Shown: positions 50,601 to 59,775 of the stretch, piece after piece
How the letters are laid out: every line of letters starts with the position of its first letter
Numbering within the stretch: position 1 is the first letter of the stretch
NCBI RefSeq assembly: GCF_000622385.1
Contig: NZ_JASD01000008.1
Coordinates: 3,162,001 to 3,226,000, forward strand
DNA: 64,000 bases
From: Sulfitobacter noctilucicola
Lineage (GTDB): Bacteria; Pseudomonadota; Alphaproteobacteria; Rhodobacterales; Rhodobacteraceae
Direction: 5' to 3'
Notes under the pieces: model-generated
What the model saw: only the letters and a program-made list of their open reading frames with translations
Database searches by the model: none
What the model was told of the DNA's origin: nothing
Program-made: the position numbers and the translations under genes

Positions 50601-51231
50601 CGGCAAGTTCGATGCTGGTGTCCTCAACCTGCGCCGCAATCAATGCGCCGATGTCGGTTTTAGCGGATGCCAGTGTTGTCTCATACACCGACATCGCCGT
50701 TTCGCGTATGCGCACATCTTCGGGCAGTGATTTGATGGCGCGTGCGTCTTTAAACATCCGTGCTGTCAGGACGCCGTTTTCCTGCAATGCCAGAAGGACC
50801 TCTTCCGCGTGCGCTTCTTTCTCGGATTGGAGCAAAGCAGCAGCGTCTTGCCTGTCCGTCCCCTGCTGCCGGCGCTGTTCAAGAACATCCTCGAACGTCT
50901 GAAGTGCATCACCGATATCAGCGAAGTCCGGTATCTCGCGTTTTTTCAGCATCTTGGCGCTGTCATTTAGACGGGTTTTCAGCGCTTCGCGGTGGGTGTC
51001 CAAACGGTTCAGGTTAACCTCTTCCGAAAAACGTTCGTCGGTCTCGGCAATCTCGCCGATGGTCTTTTCGATCCGGTTGATCTGCTTGTACAGCGGCGTC
51101 ACGGCTGCATCGAAATCTGCATTAAACGTTTTATTTTTTTCTCGGTCACTGCCCTTGATACTGAAGCCGCGCAGATACTTTTTCAGGAACTTTTGTTGCG
51201 TTTCGTTCAGGTCGGCAAAATTCTTGGGCAC
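47644..51231 (-). CDS. Unknown giant coiled-coil protein, about 1195 aa (second gene of cassette)
   Basis: I do not recognise this protein. It is highly charged and predicted almost entirely helical, with long coiled-coil regions (about 40-165, 265-350, 845-1065), a proline-rich hinge at 485-494 (PPAAPPPPSP) and no signal peptide or membrane segment. Near the C-terminus, RVAWRESALTEIRK (from 1133) and NPFDMGTDMSLVRTALHQV (1163-1181) match the end of the first cassette protein. The start I chose is GTG at 51231, with GGAG 7 nt upstream; TTG at 51246 is possible. It is 132 nt downstream of the first gene and 13 nt upstream of the third. Confidence 0.85.
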   Translation of the reverse strand: MPKNFADLNETQQKFLKKYLRGFSIKGSDREKNKTFNADFDAAVTPLYKQINRIEKTIGEIAETDERFSEEVNLNRLDTHREALKTRLNDSAKMLKKREIPDFADIGDALQTFEDVLEQRRQQGTDRQDAAALLQSEKEAHAEEVLLALQENGVLTARMFKDARAIKSLPEDVRIRETAMSVYETTLASAKTDIGALIAAQVEDTSIELAAFQSACSARKETFDRDAAAQIAVVEGIINKPAPSLEEIQSLLADNYSGLDTVQTEAARMAAIAAEHDKVTAALAAQTDKLDVLTEKMRAASPAEQKKLRGEKAALTAHINQIGMRAAQLAAFTAEQPERERFLLIAGSEAEEAARRADALENGSDQAWLDVKLAHLLEGATFADREDYDAPSELFSADEMTQKIAATRVVLSAAAARDVIIPRLTEDEPRMKELSGEELATLEKMLNAAQEFSDAGRTDLAFALHEEVLALRREFTAARNMLKLPPAAPPPPSPAQKLLDQIKIIIGDLGDLWGQGCEAAQDLIAEGNALIAAVKTSDEAHAFTDDPGLHEDQVKSLRDRMEALDPPPAESAELTRAKEIATSNAEIIDGWLDKLIKTEKISDKDIIEVPGQTYSKSERKRLVHPDEILTVRNGAGEIEKHRMVMTRKGKGGEDSAKHSSSAGKVTPMEVLQGLHTRSETLRMMIASGTPGSEEAIKDYSNATKDLIEDVQKNGLRIYPAIKEILKACDKVLTKGSMAEFLPENVGDVKNRYQAFKDSYLDKKPTDAEIDAIALKAEIDALEELADKTVKPAYHAQRTVYGKIIKDLKGAKDKSADAIAVGKMMEKVLKSEVGELFAGSSDGADDETSKKLVQARERFVAVKKFYTSNAKILSSREMSGPWLTRTETAYKKLSSKVGTNITEAAEEFQTIKDEMRAFFDQMSDLESASGPDQATKLIELCNMLHLSAKTASDDHEARRLYLVKSAELKAEISAQKKLVGKKGKNAIAQQLAADLDALKSRRKATKSKTEADEDYGSAMTEFEEIERELSAISEKIETTQKGGRVKASKMKINDKIPVLEQFLSRLKDTAETLADKEMRPRMSDEQTADFEPRIAIVDTSLGRISALPDLVALKKLATDIDADNASDTPSKTSRVAWRESALTEIRKLRTALDMDPAVKIYARNPFDMGTDMSLVRTALHQVEVATLACVDPKEKE

Positions 51232-51378
51232 AGCATCGCTCCGCAAAATAAAATCGTGGTGGCCTTGAGGCCGGTCAGAAAAATCTCAAACTTGTGACGT
51301 CATGGCCCTGCCCCGAAATTTGGTTTGGGCGACGATCAAACAGCGGTTGGTGGCTGCGTTCAGAATACGGTCCAGACA

Positions 51379-53106
51379 TCACGCGGCCTTGGGCGGTTGG
51401 TTGATCTCGTCAGCGACGGCACCCAATGCTGTCATCGCCTTTTTCTGGACGCTGACGTTGGTGAACCCGTTGTTGTCATCGATGTCGGCAAAGATGCCCT
51501 GCTCCAGCTCCTGCTGTAACTCTCCGATCAGCTTGATTGAGGCCTGCTTGAGTGTCTCAATGGCCTCTGGCTCGGTCGCTTCCATCAGCTTGTTCAGCGC
51601 GGTCTCAAGCCGGTCGGTGATAGGATCAAGGTAGCTGTAAAGCTCCTCTACCGCACCGTCGATCCCGTCTACATCACCGCCCTTGAGGTCACCTATGATG
51701 GCGTCCGCAAGCGTTTTCATTTCGGTACGCAGCTCGGTGCGTGCATCGCGCCAAGTAATACGGGCCTTGGCAAAATCGACGGCGCTGACGCGATCCTTCT
51801 TTGCTTCGCCGGCCTCCATCCGCGCGGCGTAAGCTTCTTTCAACGTGTCTTCCAATCGCTCTGCGATGGTGACGGCTTTGTCGTAGTCTCCTGCGGTCGC
51901 GGCGTCCTCTGCCGCCATCTTTCTGGCTTTCACAGTCTGTGCCATCGGTCCGTCTTTGGCATTGATCTCCACATCGGCACGCGGTCCCAGATCAGGCCAG
52001 TGCGCCTCCCAACGGGCCTGCGCGCCTGTGTCGGTGGATGCGGCAGCCTGCTCTATCGCTTTCTCAATGCCGTCAAATGTTTCAGTGGCTGACTGTCCCT
52101 CACCCGCTTTGATCTGCTGGGCACCCTGCCCCAGATCTACCATCAGTCGTTTGGCCAAAGCCTCATCCGTCAATCCTGCAATCGCATCACGCAGCGCTCT
52201 GGCGCGGTTCGCGAGCTTTGCAGTGTCGTCTACCTTCGGCGCAGCCGCACTTTGGCTGAGCGTATCGCAGGCGGCGGATATTTTTATGGTCGCCGCCTGC
52301 GTTTTGGCCAGCTCACCTGCCTTGAACAGGTCAACCGCCTGCTTCATCGGTGCGGCCAGCCGCGCAGAATGCTCCGGCGGCAAAGTCTTGATACGGGCCC
52401 CTAGCGCCACAAGGTCACCCTGTATCTGCTTTGCGTCTAATTGGGCAGGTTCACCGGCTCCTCCCTCTGACGCATCCACCTTGGCCAATGCGGCTTCCAA
52501 TTTGTCCAGCCGCGCCTGCGCGCCGGCGATGTCTCCAGCCTTGATAAGTCCAGCCGTCTCCGTGAACATTTTCGTCAAGAGCGCAACAACCGTTTGCGGT
52601 GCTGCCTGAACCTTCGGTTTACACTGGTTCAGCCGCGCGATGAGGTCCGACAGATCAGCCGCGGGAGTTGCTTCCGCGCCGGTCTCGTCATCGGTGCTTC
52701 CGGCAGCTTGCGGATTGGGTGCTTCCGCCTCTTCATCCGGATCATCGGGAATATCCGAAACGTCTGCCTCAAGCACCGCGCCGTTCGCGTCCAAAACCTC
52801 GATGTTCATCGACAGCTTTTGCGTCTTCAGGAATTTCTTGAGTTTCTTGGCGATGCCCGGAACCTGCTGTTCGCACGTCAGACGGAGCAGCTTGCTTTCA
52901 ACCGTCGCCGTCCCGAAGGCCACCTTCCCGCTTTCCCCGTTTTTCTTGGCATCGCGCCCCAGCACATCTGCTGGTTTCTTCCGATCCATGCTGAAAAAAT
53001 GGTCCTCATCCTTTTTTGCAGGATTGAAGGCAAAAGCGATCGGCTGGCGCTTCGCCACGGTCAGTAGTTTCTTGAGATCCGGGCCAAGGACTTGAAATTC
53101 GGACAT
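51379..53106 (-). CDS. Unknown 575-aa repeat protein (first gene of cassette)
   Basis: I do not recognise this protein. Residues 1-105 form a compact basic domain (VLGPDLKKLLTVAKRQPIAF, FGTATVESKLLRLTCEQ), then an acidic linker (118-148), then five helical repeats of about 71 residues, marked by an (A/G)G(D/E) turn at Gly191, Gly264, Gly335, Gly406 and Gly477 followed by an amphipathic helix. The C-terminus has ITWRDARTELR (from 450) and NGFTNVSVQKKAMTALGAV (546-564), shared with the second cassette protein. No signal peptide or membrane segment. The ATG at 53106 is 9 nt after GGA; an in-frame ATG at 53115 is possible. Confidence 0.85.
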   Translation of the reverse strand: MSEFQVLGPDLKKLLTVAKRQPIAFAFNPAKKDEDHFFSMDRKKPADVLGRDAKKNGESGKVAFGTATVESKLLRLTCEQQVPGIAKKLKKFLKTQKLSMNIEVLDANGAVLEADVSDIPDDPDEEAEAPNPQAAGSTDDETGAEATPAADLSDLIARLNQCKPKVQAAPQTVVALLTKMFTETAGLIKAGDIAGAQARLDKLEAALAKVDASEGGAGEPAQLDAKQIQGDLVALGARIKTLPPEHSARLAAPMKQAVDLFKAGELAKTQAATIKISAACDTLSQSAAAPKVDDTAKLANRARALRDAIAGLTDEALAKRLMVDLGQGAQQIKAGEGQSATETFDGIEKAIEQAAASTDTGAQARWEAHWPDLGPRADVEINAKDGPMAQTVKARKMAAEDAATAGDYDKAVTIAERLEDTLKEAYAARMEAGEAKKDRVSAVDFAKARITWRDARTELRTEMKTLADAIIGDLKGGDVDGIDGAVEELYSYLDPITDRLETALNKLMEATEPEAIETLKQASIKLIGELQQELEQGIFADIDDNNGFTNVSVQKKAMTALGAVADEINQPPKAA

Positions 53107-53443
53107 AATAAACATTCCATAAAGGATGGGTCAGGCGGCGAGCGCAAAAAATGTACTGGTAAAATACGAGGCCCGGCAATTGGGCCTGCACACAGGTTAC
53201 GTTGAAAATTTCCACCGCGCCAAACGTTTTTTCCGTAGGGTCAACTTCATGAGGCGCCGCGGGGATCGTTTAATGACGCACAGATAGCCCGCTGGGGCCT
53301 GTCTGTCTGTGAAGCAGATCACAGTAGCGACGGTCTATTAGGGATAAGGCGGGTTTTCTGGGCGGCATCGTGACCGAAACTATCCGGACGGACGTGACAT
53401 GTGCCATGGGGACAGGCTTACCTATCATCAAAATTGGGAGAAT
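53107..53443. other. 337-bp region between the cassette and tRNA-Arg
   Basis: No gene is evident. On the minus strand it contains a 6-bp hairpin AGGCCC/GGGCCT (53169-53187) about 65 nt before the first cassette gene, and no clear -35/-10 pair. It must hold the cassette promoter unless transcription reads through from tRNA-Arg. No integrase remnant or copy of the tRNA 3' end was found. Confidence 0.5.
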
Positions 53444-53520
<77 letters not shown>

Positions 53521-53529
53521 ACGCCGCAA

Positions 53530-53558
53530 CCTATACATAAGCGATCCGGCACCCGCAA
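53530..53558 (-). promoter_or_regulatory. tRNA-Arg promoter
   Basis: On the minus strand TTGCGG (53553-53558) and TATAGG (53530-53535) are separated by 17 bp and end 9 nt before the tRNA. Confidence 0.6.
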
Positions 53559-53630
53559 TGGTCGCTTTCATAGAATTCAAAGGCAGATGAAGAGGTGGAT
53601 AAACGCACCTCGCAGCGCCTCGCTCAGCCT

Positions 53631-54851
53631 TCAGGCAAAGAGATCATGCGCCAGTTCAAGCGCATCGATTAGGACGTCCACTTCTGCTTCGGTATTATAA
53701 AGGCCCATGGACGCGCGGCAGGTTGCGGGCAAGCCCATATACTCCATCAATGGACCGGTGCAGTGCTGACCGGCGCGTACCGCGACGCCCTTTTTATCTA
53801 GAATGGTCGAGATGTCGTGCGCATGCGCAGCGCCATCCATTGTGAAGCTGAAAATCGCACCCTTGTCGGGTGTGGTGCCCTGCACCTGTATCCAATTCAG
53901 CCCGGAAAGCTTGCTCACTGCATAATCGCGCAGCTTGTTCTCATATGCGGCGATGTTGTCCATGCCGAGGCCCATCATGAAATCAAGCGCTACGCCCAAA
54001 CCGATGGTCTGCACGATCCCAGGCGTTCCCGCCTCAAGTATCATGGGCGGATCGTTATAGATGACACTATCCTTGGTTACTTCTTTGATCATGTCACCGC
54101 CACCTATAAAGGGGCGCATCTCGCGAAGGCGGTCGGCTTTGATATAGATCGCACCTGATCCGGAGGGGCCATACAGCTTGTGCCCCGTCACAGCGTAGAA
54201 ATCACATCCGATGTCCTGCACATCAACCGGCATATGCACAGCGGCCTGCGAGCCGTCGACCAAAACAGCCACACCCTTGGCATGCGCCGCCGTGGTAATG
54301 GTTTTTACGTCAACCTTGGTGCCCAGCACATTACTAAGATGCGTGATCGCGATAAGCTTGGTCTTGGGGGTGATAGCGTCGATGACCGCCTGCGGGTCCA
54401 GCGCGCCGGTGCTGTCCACGTCGACCCATTTGATGACGACGCCCTGACGCTCGCGCAGGAAATGCCACGGGACGATGTTGGCGTGGTGCTCCATCACCGA
54501 CAGGATGATCTCGTCACCCGCTTCCATGCGGGGCATGGCCCAGCCATATGCAACAGCATTGATGCCCTCGGTTGTGCCGGAATTGAACACGATCTCGTCT
54601 TCGGACGCGGCATTTAGAAAGGTAGCGACCTTGCCGCGCACAGCCTCGTATTTGTCCGTTGCCAGATTGGACAAGTAGTGCAGACCACGGTGCACATTGG
54701 CATATTCATGCGAATAGCTTTGCGTAATTGCGTCAATCACAACCTGCGGCTTTTGCGCAGATGCACCGTTGTCGAGATAGACCAGTGGTTTGCCGTTCAC
54801 CTCGCGGCTCAAGATTGGAAACTGGGCGCGGACGGTTTCGATATCATACAT
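53631..54851 (-). CDS. sufS: SufS-type cysteine desulfurase
   Basis: A 406-aa pyridoxal-phosphate enzyme that mobilises sulfur from cysteine. Cofactor and active-site features: VMEHHANIVPW, VDGSQAAVHMPVDVQ, the lysine in TGHKLYGPSG and catalytic Cys364 in RAGQHCTGPL. It is the class II (SufS/CsdA) type, distinct from the class I enzyme at 59776. The start at 54851 overlaps the YIP1 gene stop; a longer open frame to 55334 is not used. It is the last gene of the operon here; no sufA, sufE/sufU or sufT follows. Confidence 0.94.
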   Translation of the reverse strand: MYDIETVRAQFPILSREVNGKPLVYLDNGASAQKPQVVIDAITQSYSHEYANVHRGLHYLSNLATDKYEAVRGKVATFLNAASEDEIVFNSGTTEGINAVAYGWAMPRMEAGDEIILSVMEHHANIVPWHFLRERQGVVIKWVDVDSTGALDPQAVIDAITPKTKLIAITHLSNVLGTKVDVKTITTAAHAKGVAVLVDGSQAAVHMPVDVQDIGCDFYAVTGHKLYGPSGSGAIYIKADRLREMRPFIGGGDMIKEVTKDSVIYNDPPMILEAGTPGIVQTIGLGVALDFMMGLGMDNIAAYENKLRDYAVSKLSGLNWIQVQGTTPDKGAIFSFTMDGAAHAHDISTILDKKGVAVRAGQHCTGPLMEYMGLPATCRASMGLYNTEAEVDVLIDALELAHDLFA

Positions 54852-55435
54852 CAGCTTGCGCCTCCTTGCGCGATGCCGCCGATCAGGCCCGCCAGAATAC
54901 CCATTCCGAAGACCAGACCGACAAAGGCCACGGCCATGACGGCGATGCTGTGCCACGGACTTTTCAAATTCAGCGCGGTGGCAAGAAAATTCATAAATAT
55001 CCAAAGGCCCCAAACAGCGACCACCAGTGACAAAAGAAGACCTGCGGCCGGCAGGGCCAATGACAACACTACGATAGCAAGCTGTGCCGCAGCGCGCAGG
55101 ATCTGGAACCAGACCACCAAAGCAAGGACGTCCATCAACCGGCCCTTGCCGCCAATTGTCAGACCCGCCCAATACATCGCGTGAACGTAGACAACCATCA
55201 GCCCCGCGATGAGGACAAACAACGCCAATGGTCGTTCCATATAGGTAGGCATGGGCATCGTCGGGGCAGAAACTGTCATCAGCAGTGTTACCAGAAAGGT
55301 GTTCACGATCGCCACAAGAGCCAACGCCGTCCACAAGGCATCGCGGCTCAAGTCCATCGCCATCACCTGGCGGGCGGCGCTGCGCGGATCCTCCAGGGTC
55401 AGCCGCGCAAGTGGTATCATCGTTTCTTGTATCAC
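54851..55435 (-). CDS. YIP1-family membrane protein (first)
   Basis: A 194-aa inner-membrane protein with about five hydrophobic helices and a YIP1-like core (MYWAGLTIGGKGRLMDVLAL). Function unknown. It is embedded between sufD and sufS with one-base and four-base overlaps, so it is made with the Fe-S machinery; related genes occur in the suf operons of other Rhodobacteraceae. Confidence 0.82.
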   Translation of the reverse strand: MIQETMIPLARLTLEDPRSAARQVMAMDLSRDALWTALALVAIVNTFLVTLLMTVSAPTMPMPTYMERPLALFVLIAGLMVVYVHAMYWAGLTIGGKGRLMDVLALVVWFQILRAAAQLAIVVLSLALPAAGLLLSLVVAVWGLWIFMNFLATALNLKSPWHSIAVMAVAFVGLVFGMGILAGLIGGIAQGGAS

Positions 55436-55950
55436 GCGGAACCTGTCTGGTTGAGGGCAGTTTGGTCTACGCTATCTTGTGCTGCGGCGCGGAATCCGGC
55501 GATCCAGAACCACATGAAAACAGCGAACCAGATTAGGCCGACGCCATTCATTTCAATGCCTGGGCCGACAAAGCCAGCGGTGAGCCCCCAGAGCAGGATC
55601 AGCGGGCTGGATGCAAGCAATGCCCAGAACAATGCGACACGGGCGGCGTAGCTGGTGATCCGACTGCCAAACAGTTTGGCGATCAGATAGGTCCCAGCCC
55701 CAAGCGCATAAAGGACCAACGGCATAATGAACATCCAGGCCATAAGCGTGGCACCTAACAACATGCTAAGCTCCTGCCCCGTCTCGAAGGCTTCACGGGC
55801 AAGACGCGGTGTCTGTGCCACAAACACCATCAGGCAACCCACCATCAGGTAGATCAGCGCACGGTCTTCGCGTGCACCATCTACCAGGAGCCGGCGCATA
55901 ACGCGGCCCGGCCCCCGGTAAGTGGCTACGATATCGCGGGTAGCGGCCAT
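55432..55950 (-). CDS. YIP1-family membrane protein (second)
   Basis: A 172-aa protein with about four hydrophobic helices; AGTYLIAKLFGSRITSYAAR resembles the YIP1 core of its neighbour. The two may form a heteromer. It starts at the last base of the sufD stop and overlaps the next gene by four bases. Confidence 0.8.
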   Translation of the reverse strand: MAATRDIVATYRGPGRVMRRLLVDGAREDRALIYLMVGCLMVFVAQTPRLAREAFETGQELSMLLGATLMAWMFIMPLVLYALGAGTYLIAKLFGSRITSYAARVALFWALLASSPLILLWGLTAGFVGPGIEMNGVGLIWFAVFMWFWIAGFRAAAQDSVDQTALNQTGSA

Positions 55951-57230
55951 CAGCTGCGACGTCGGGCGAGCCAGCCGGTCAAACGCTCAAGGATTTCCTC
56001 GCGGAGGTCGTCTGAACCAATCTCTTCAACGGCTTCGGCAAGGAAGGACAGCGTCAGCATATCCACCGCATCAGATTTCGGCACACCACGTGCACGCAGA
56101 TAGAACAACGCGTCCTCATCAATCGCACCGGATGTTGACCCGTGCGAGCAGATCACGTCATCCGCATAAATCTCAAGCTCCGGTTTGGCGAGGAACTGGC
56201 TGTCTTCATCCAGCAAGAGCGACTGGCTGATCTGGTAACCGTCAGTTTTCTGTGCGCCTTCCTTGACCAGAATTTTGCCCTGAAACACACCCACTGCCCC
56301 GTTGCGCAGCACCTTTTTGAACACCTGACGGCTTTCGCAGTTCACCGCGTCGTGTGTGATGAAAACCGTATCATCGTGGTGGAACGTGCCGTCTCCGACG
56401 CAAGCACCAGCCACGTGGGCTTTGGCATCATCTCCGGTCAGCTCTATCACCACTTCGTTGCGCGTCAGCACACCGTTCACTGTCAGGGTGAACGATTTGA
56501 ACTCCGACTCTGTGCCAAGTCGGGCAAACAGATGTGTCGCCGCACGACGTTCATGGTCACGTCCTTGCGCACGCACGTGGTTAAAGCTCGCATTGTCGGC
56601 GATATCGACTTCCATAACCTTGTTGAACCGCGCAGCAGCCGGTCCCGTCTCCAGCACCGTAAGTTCTGTGCCGGCATCCATCTTGATGCAATGGTGCAGG
56701 ATCGCATCGGAAGTCTCTGATTTATGGTTGTAAATCAGGCTTACGGGCTTGCTTGTCTTTCCTGTCACGTGGATCAGAACGCCATCGGTGGCAAGGCCGG
56801 TATTCAGCGCAGCCAAAGGACGTGCAACAGGCGTCTGGCCTGCAGTTTCCAGAACACCGAAGATGTCGCGTGCCCAATGCAGATCGCTTTCTGAAGTCGC
56901 CAGCCGTTCAATGGTTATCCCTTCAAGTGCCAGGTCGTCTGACGCATCGGCATCAAAGACGCCGTCGACAAACACGACCTTCAGCCGGTCCATTGCGTCA
57001 AAGAGCGGCGGCTCATCTGCTAGAAAAACTGCCGCTTTGGGTGCTTCTGTCTGGGTGAGCGTATCAGGACGGGTGAACTTCCAATATTCGTCACGCCGCT
57101 CCGGCAGGCCCATAGCACGCAGACGCGCCAGCGCATCTTCACGCGCGGACTTGGACCAGCCTTTGGCCGTCGTTTCGTGCTGCGCAATCATTGCGTCGGT
57201 CGGGTTGTGTGTTTCAGCAGGTGCCGCCAT
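55950..57230 (-). CDS. sufD: Fe-S cluster assembly protein SufD
   Basis: A 426-aa beta-helix protein of the SufBCD scaffold. Typical stretches: QGKILVKEGAQKTDGYQISQ, PELEIYADDVICSHGSTSG and GAIDEDALFYLRARG. It dimerises with SufB. It overlaps sufC by one base. Confidence 0.94.
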   Translation of the reverse strand: MAAPAETHNPTDAMIAQHETTAKGWSKSAREDALARLRAMGLPERRDEYWKFTRPDTLTQTEAPKAAVFLADEPPLFDAMDRLKVVFVDGVFDADASDDLALEGITIERLATSESDLHWARDIFGVLETAGQTPVARPLAALNTGLATDGVLIHVTGKTSKPVSLIYNHKSETSDAILHHCIKMDAGTELTVLETGPAAARFNKVMEVDIADNASFNHVRAQGRDHERRAATHLFARLGTESEFKSFTLTVNGVLTRNEVVIELTGDDAKAHVAGACVGDGTFHHDDTVFITHDAVNCESRQVFKKVLRNGAVGVFQGKILVKEGAQKTDGYQISQSLLLDEDSQFLAKPELEIYADDVICSHGSTSGAIDEDALFYLRARGVPKSDAVDMLTLSFLAEAVEEIGSDDLREEILERLTGWLARRRS

Positions 57231-57985
57231 TACGCCACCTCGGCCAGAATATCGGCATATCCGTTGTTCTCGACTTCAAGCGCCAGCTCAGGCCCGCCTG
57301 TTTTAACGATACGACCGTTCGCCATAATGTGCACCACGTCAGGTTTGATGTGGTCCAGCAGACGCTGGTAGTGCGTGATCACCAAGAACCCGCGCCCTTC
57401 CGATCGCAGTGCATTAACGCCTTCGGCGACCAGCTTCATCGCATCCACATCGAGGCCGGAATCCGTCTCGTCCAGAATACACATCTTTGGCTCAAGCATG
57501 GCCATCTGCAAGATTTCATTGCGCTTTTTCTCGCCGCCGGAGAAGCCCATGTTGACAGGGCGCTTAAGCATATCCGCGTCGATCTTGAGGTCTTTCGCCT
57601 TGGCGCGAACCACCTTGAGGAATTCTGCGGCGGACATTTCCTCTTCTCCACGCGCCTTGCGCTGTGCGTTCACCGCTGTGCGCAGAAAGGTCATGTTGCC
57701 CACGCCAGGAATTTCGACCGGATACTGGAACGCCAGAAAAAGGCCCGCCGATGCGCGCTCTTCCGGCTCCATGTCCAGCAGGTCATTACCCTCCAGCGTC
57801 GCAGCGCCGTCGGTGACCTCATAACCGTCCTTACCGGACAGAACATAAGACAACGTCGATTTCCCCGACCCGTTGGGCCCCATGATCGCATGGACCTTGC
57901 CCGCCGGCACCTCAAGGTCGACGCCTTTGAGGATCTGTTTGTCTTCTTCTTCCAGTTTCACATGCAGATTTTTGATGTTTAGCAT
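57230..57985 (-). CDS. sufC: Fe-S cluster assembly ATPase SufC
   Basis: A 251-aa ABC ATPase that drives the SufBD scaffold. Walker A GPNGSGKST, signature FSGGEKKRNEILQMAML and Walker B CILDETDSGLD are all intact. Confidence 0.96.
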   Translation of the reverse strand: MLNIKNLHVKLEEEDKQILKGVDLEVPAGKVHAIMGPNGSGKSTLSYVLSGKDGYEVTDGAATLEGNDLLDMEPEERASAGLFLAFQYPVEIPGVGNMTFLRTAVNAQRKARGEEEMSAAEFLKVVRAKAKDLKIDADMLKRPVNMGFSGGEKKRNEILQMAMLEPKMCILDETDSGLDVDAMKLVAEGVNALRSEGRGFLVITHYQRLLDHIKPDVVHIMANGRIVKTGGPELALEVENNGYADILAEVA

Positions 57986-58045
57986 TTTCGTGTTCCTTCC
58001 AAGTGCCGATACGCACTGAATTCATGTTTGAGCGCAGTGGCTCCG

Positions 58046-58215
58046 TTACTTTTTGGCTTTTAACGACCGCATGGCCCAAGAGACCAAACCAAAGATGAGT
58101 GCGAACATCACCGAGCGCCCCACAAGCGCTCCGTAAGGGGCGTCCGAAAGAAACAGGGCGTTGATGCCGAAATAGACGATGCCTGCAATTGCAGATGCGA
58201 TTGCCAGTTCGCGGC

Positions 58216-58219
<4 letters not shown>
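58046..58219 (-). CDS. Small membrane protein between sufB and sufC
   Basis: A 57-aa protein starting at GTG, which overlaps the sufB stop (GTGA). The sequence [20 protein letters not shown] followed by a second hydrophobic stretch ([18 protein letters not shown]) predicts two short membrane helices and a basic tail. Conserved position in suf operons of related bacteria is expected but I cannot test it. Function unknown. Confidence 0.7.
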
Positions 58220-59763
<1,544 letters not shown>

Positions 59764-59775
59764 TTTGTGGACCAC

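Noticed and set aside
51295..51302. TGACGTCA palindrome between the first two cassette genes
   Set aside because: A single 8-bp palindrome with no partner or promoter context; expected by chance in a window of this size.
57191..57982. A 263-codon plus-strand frame over sufC
   Set aside because: It mirrors sufC, whose ABC motifs are complete; the mirror frame has no domain.
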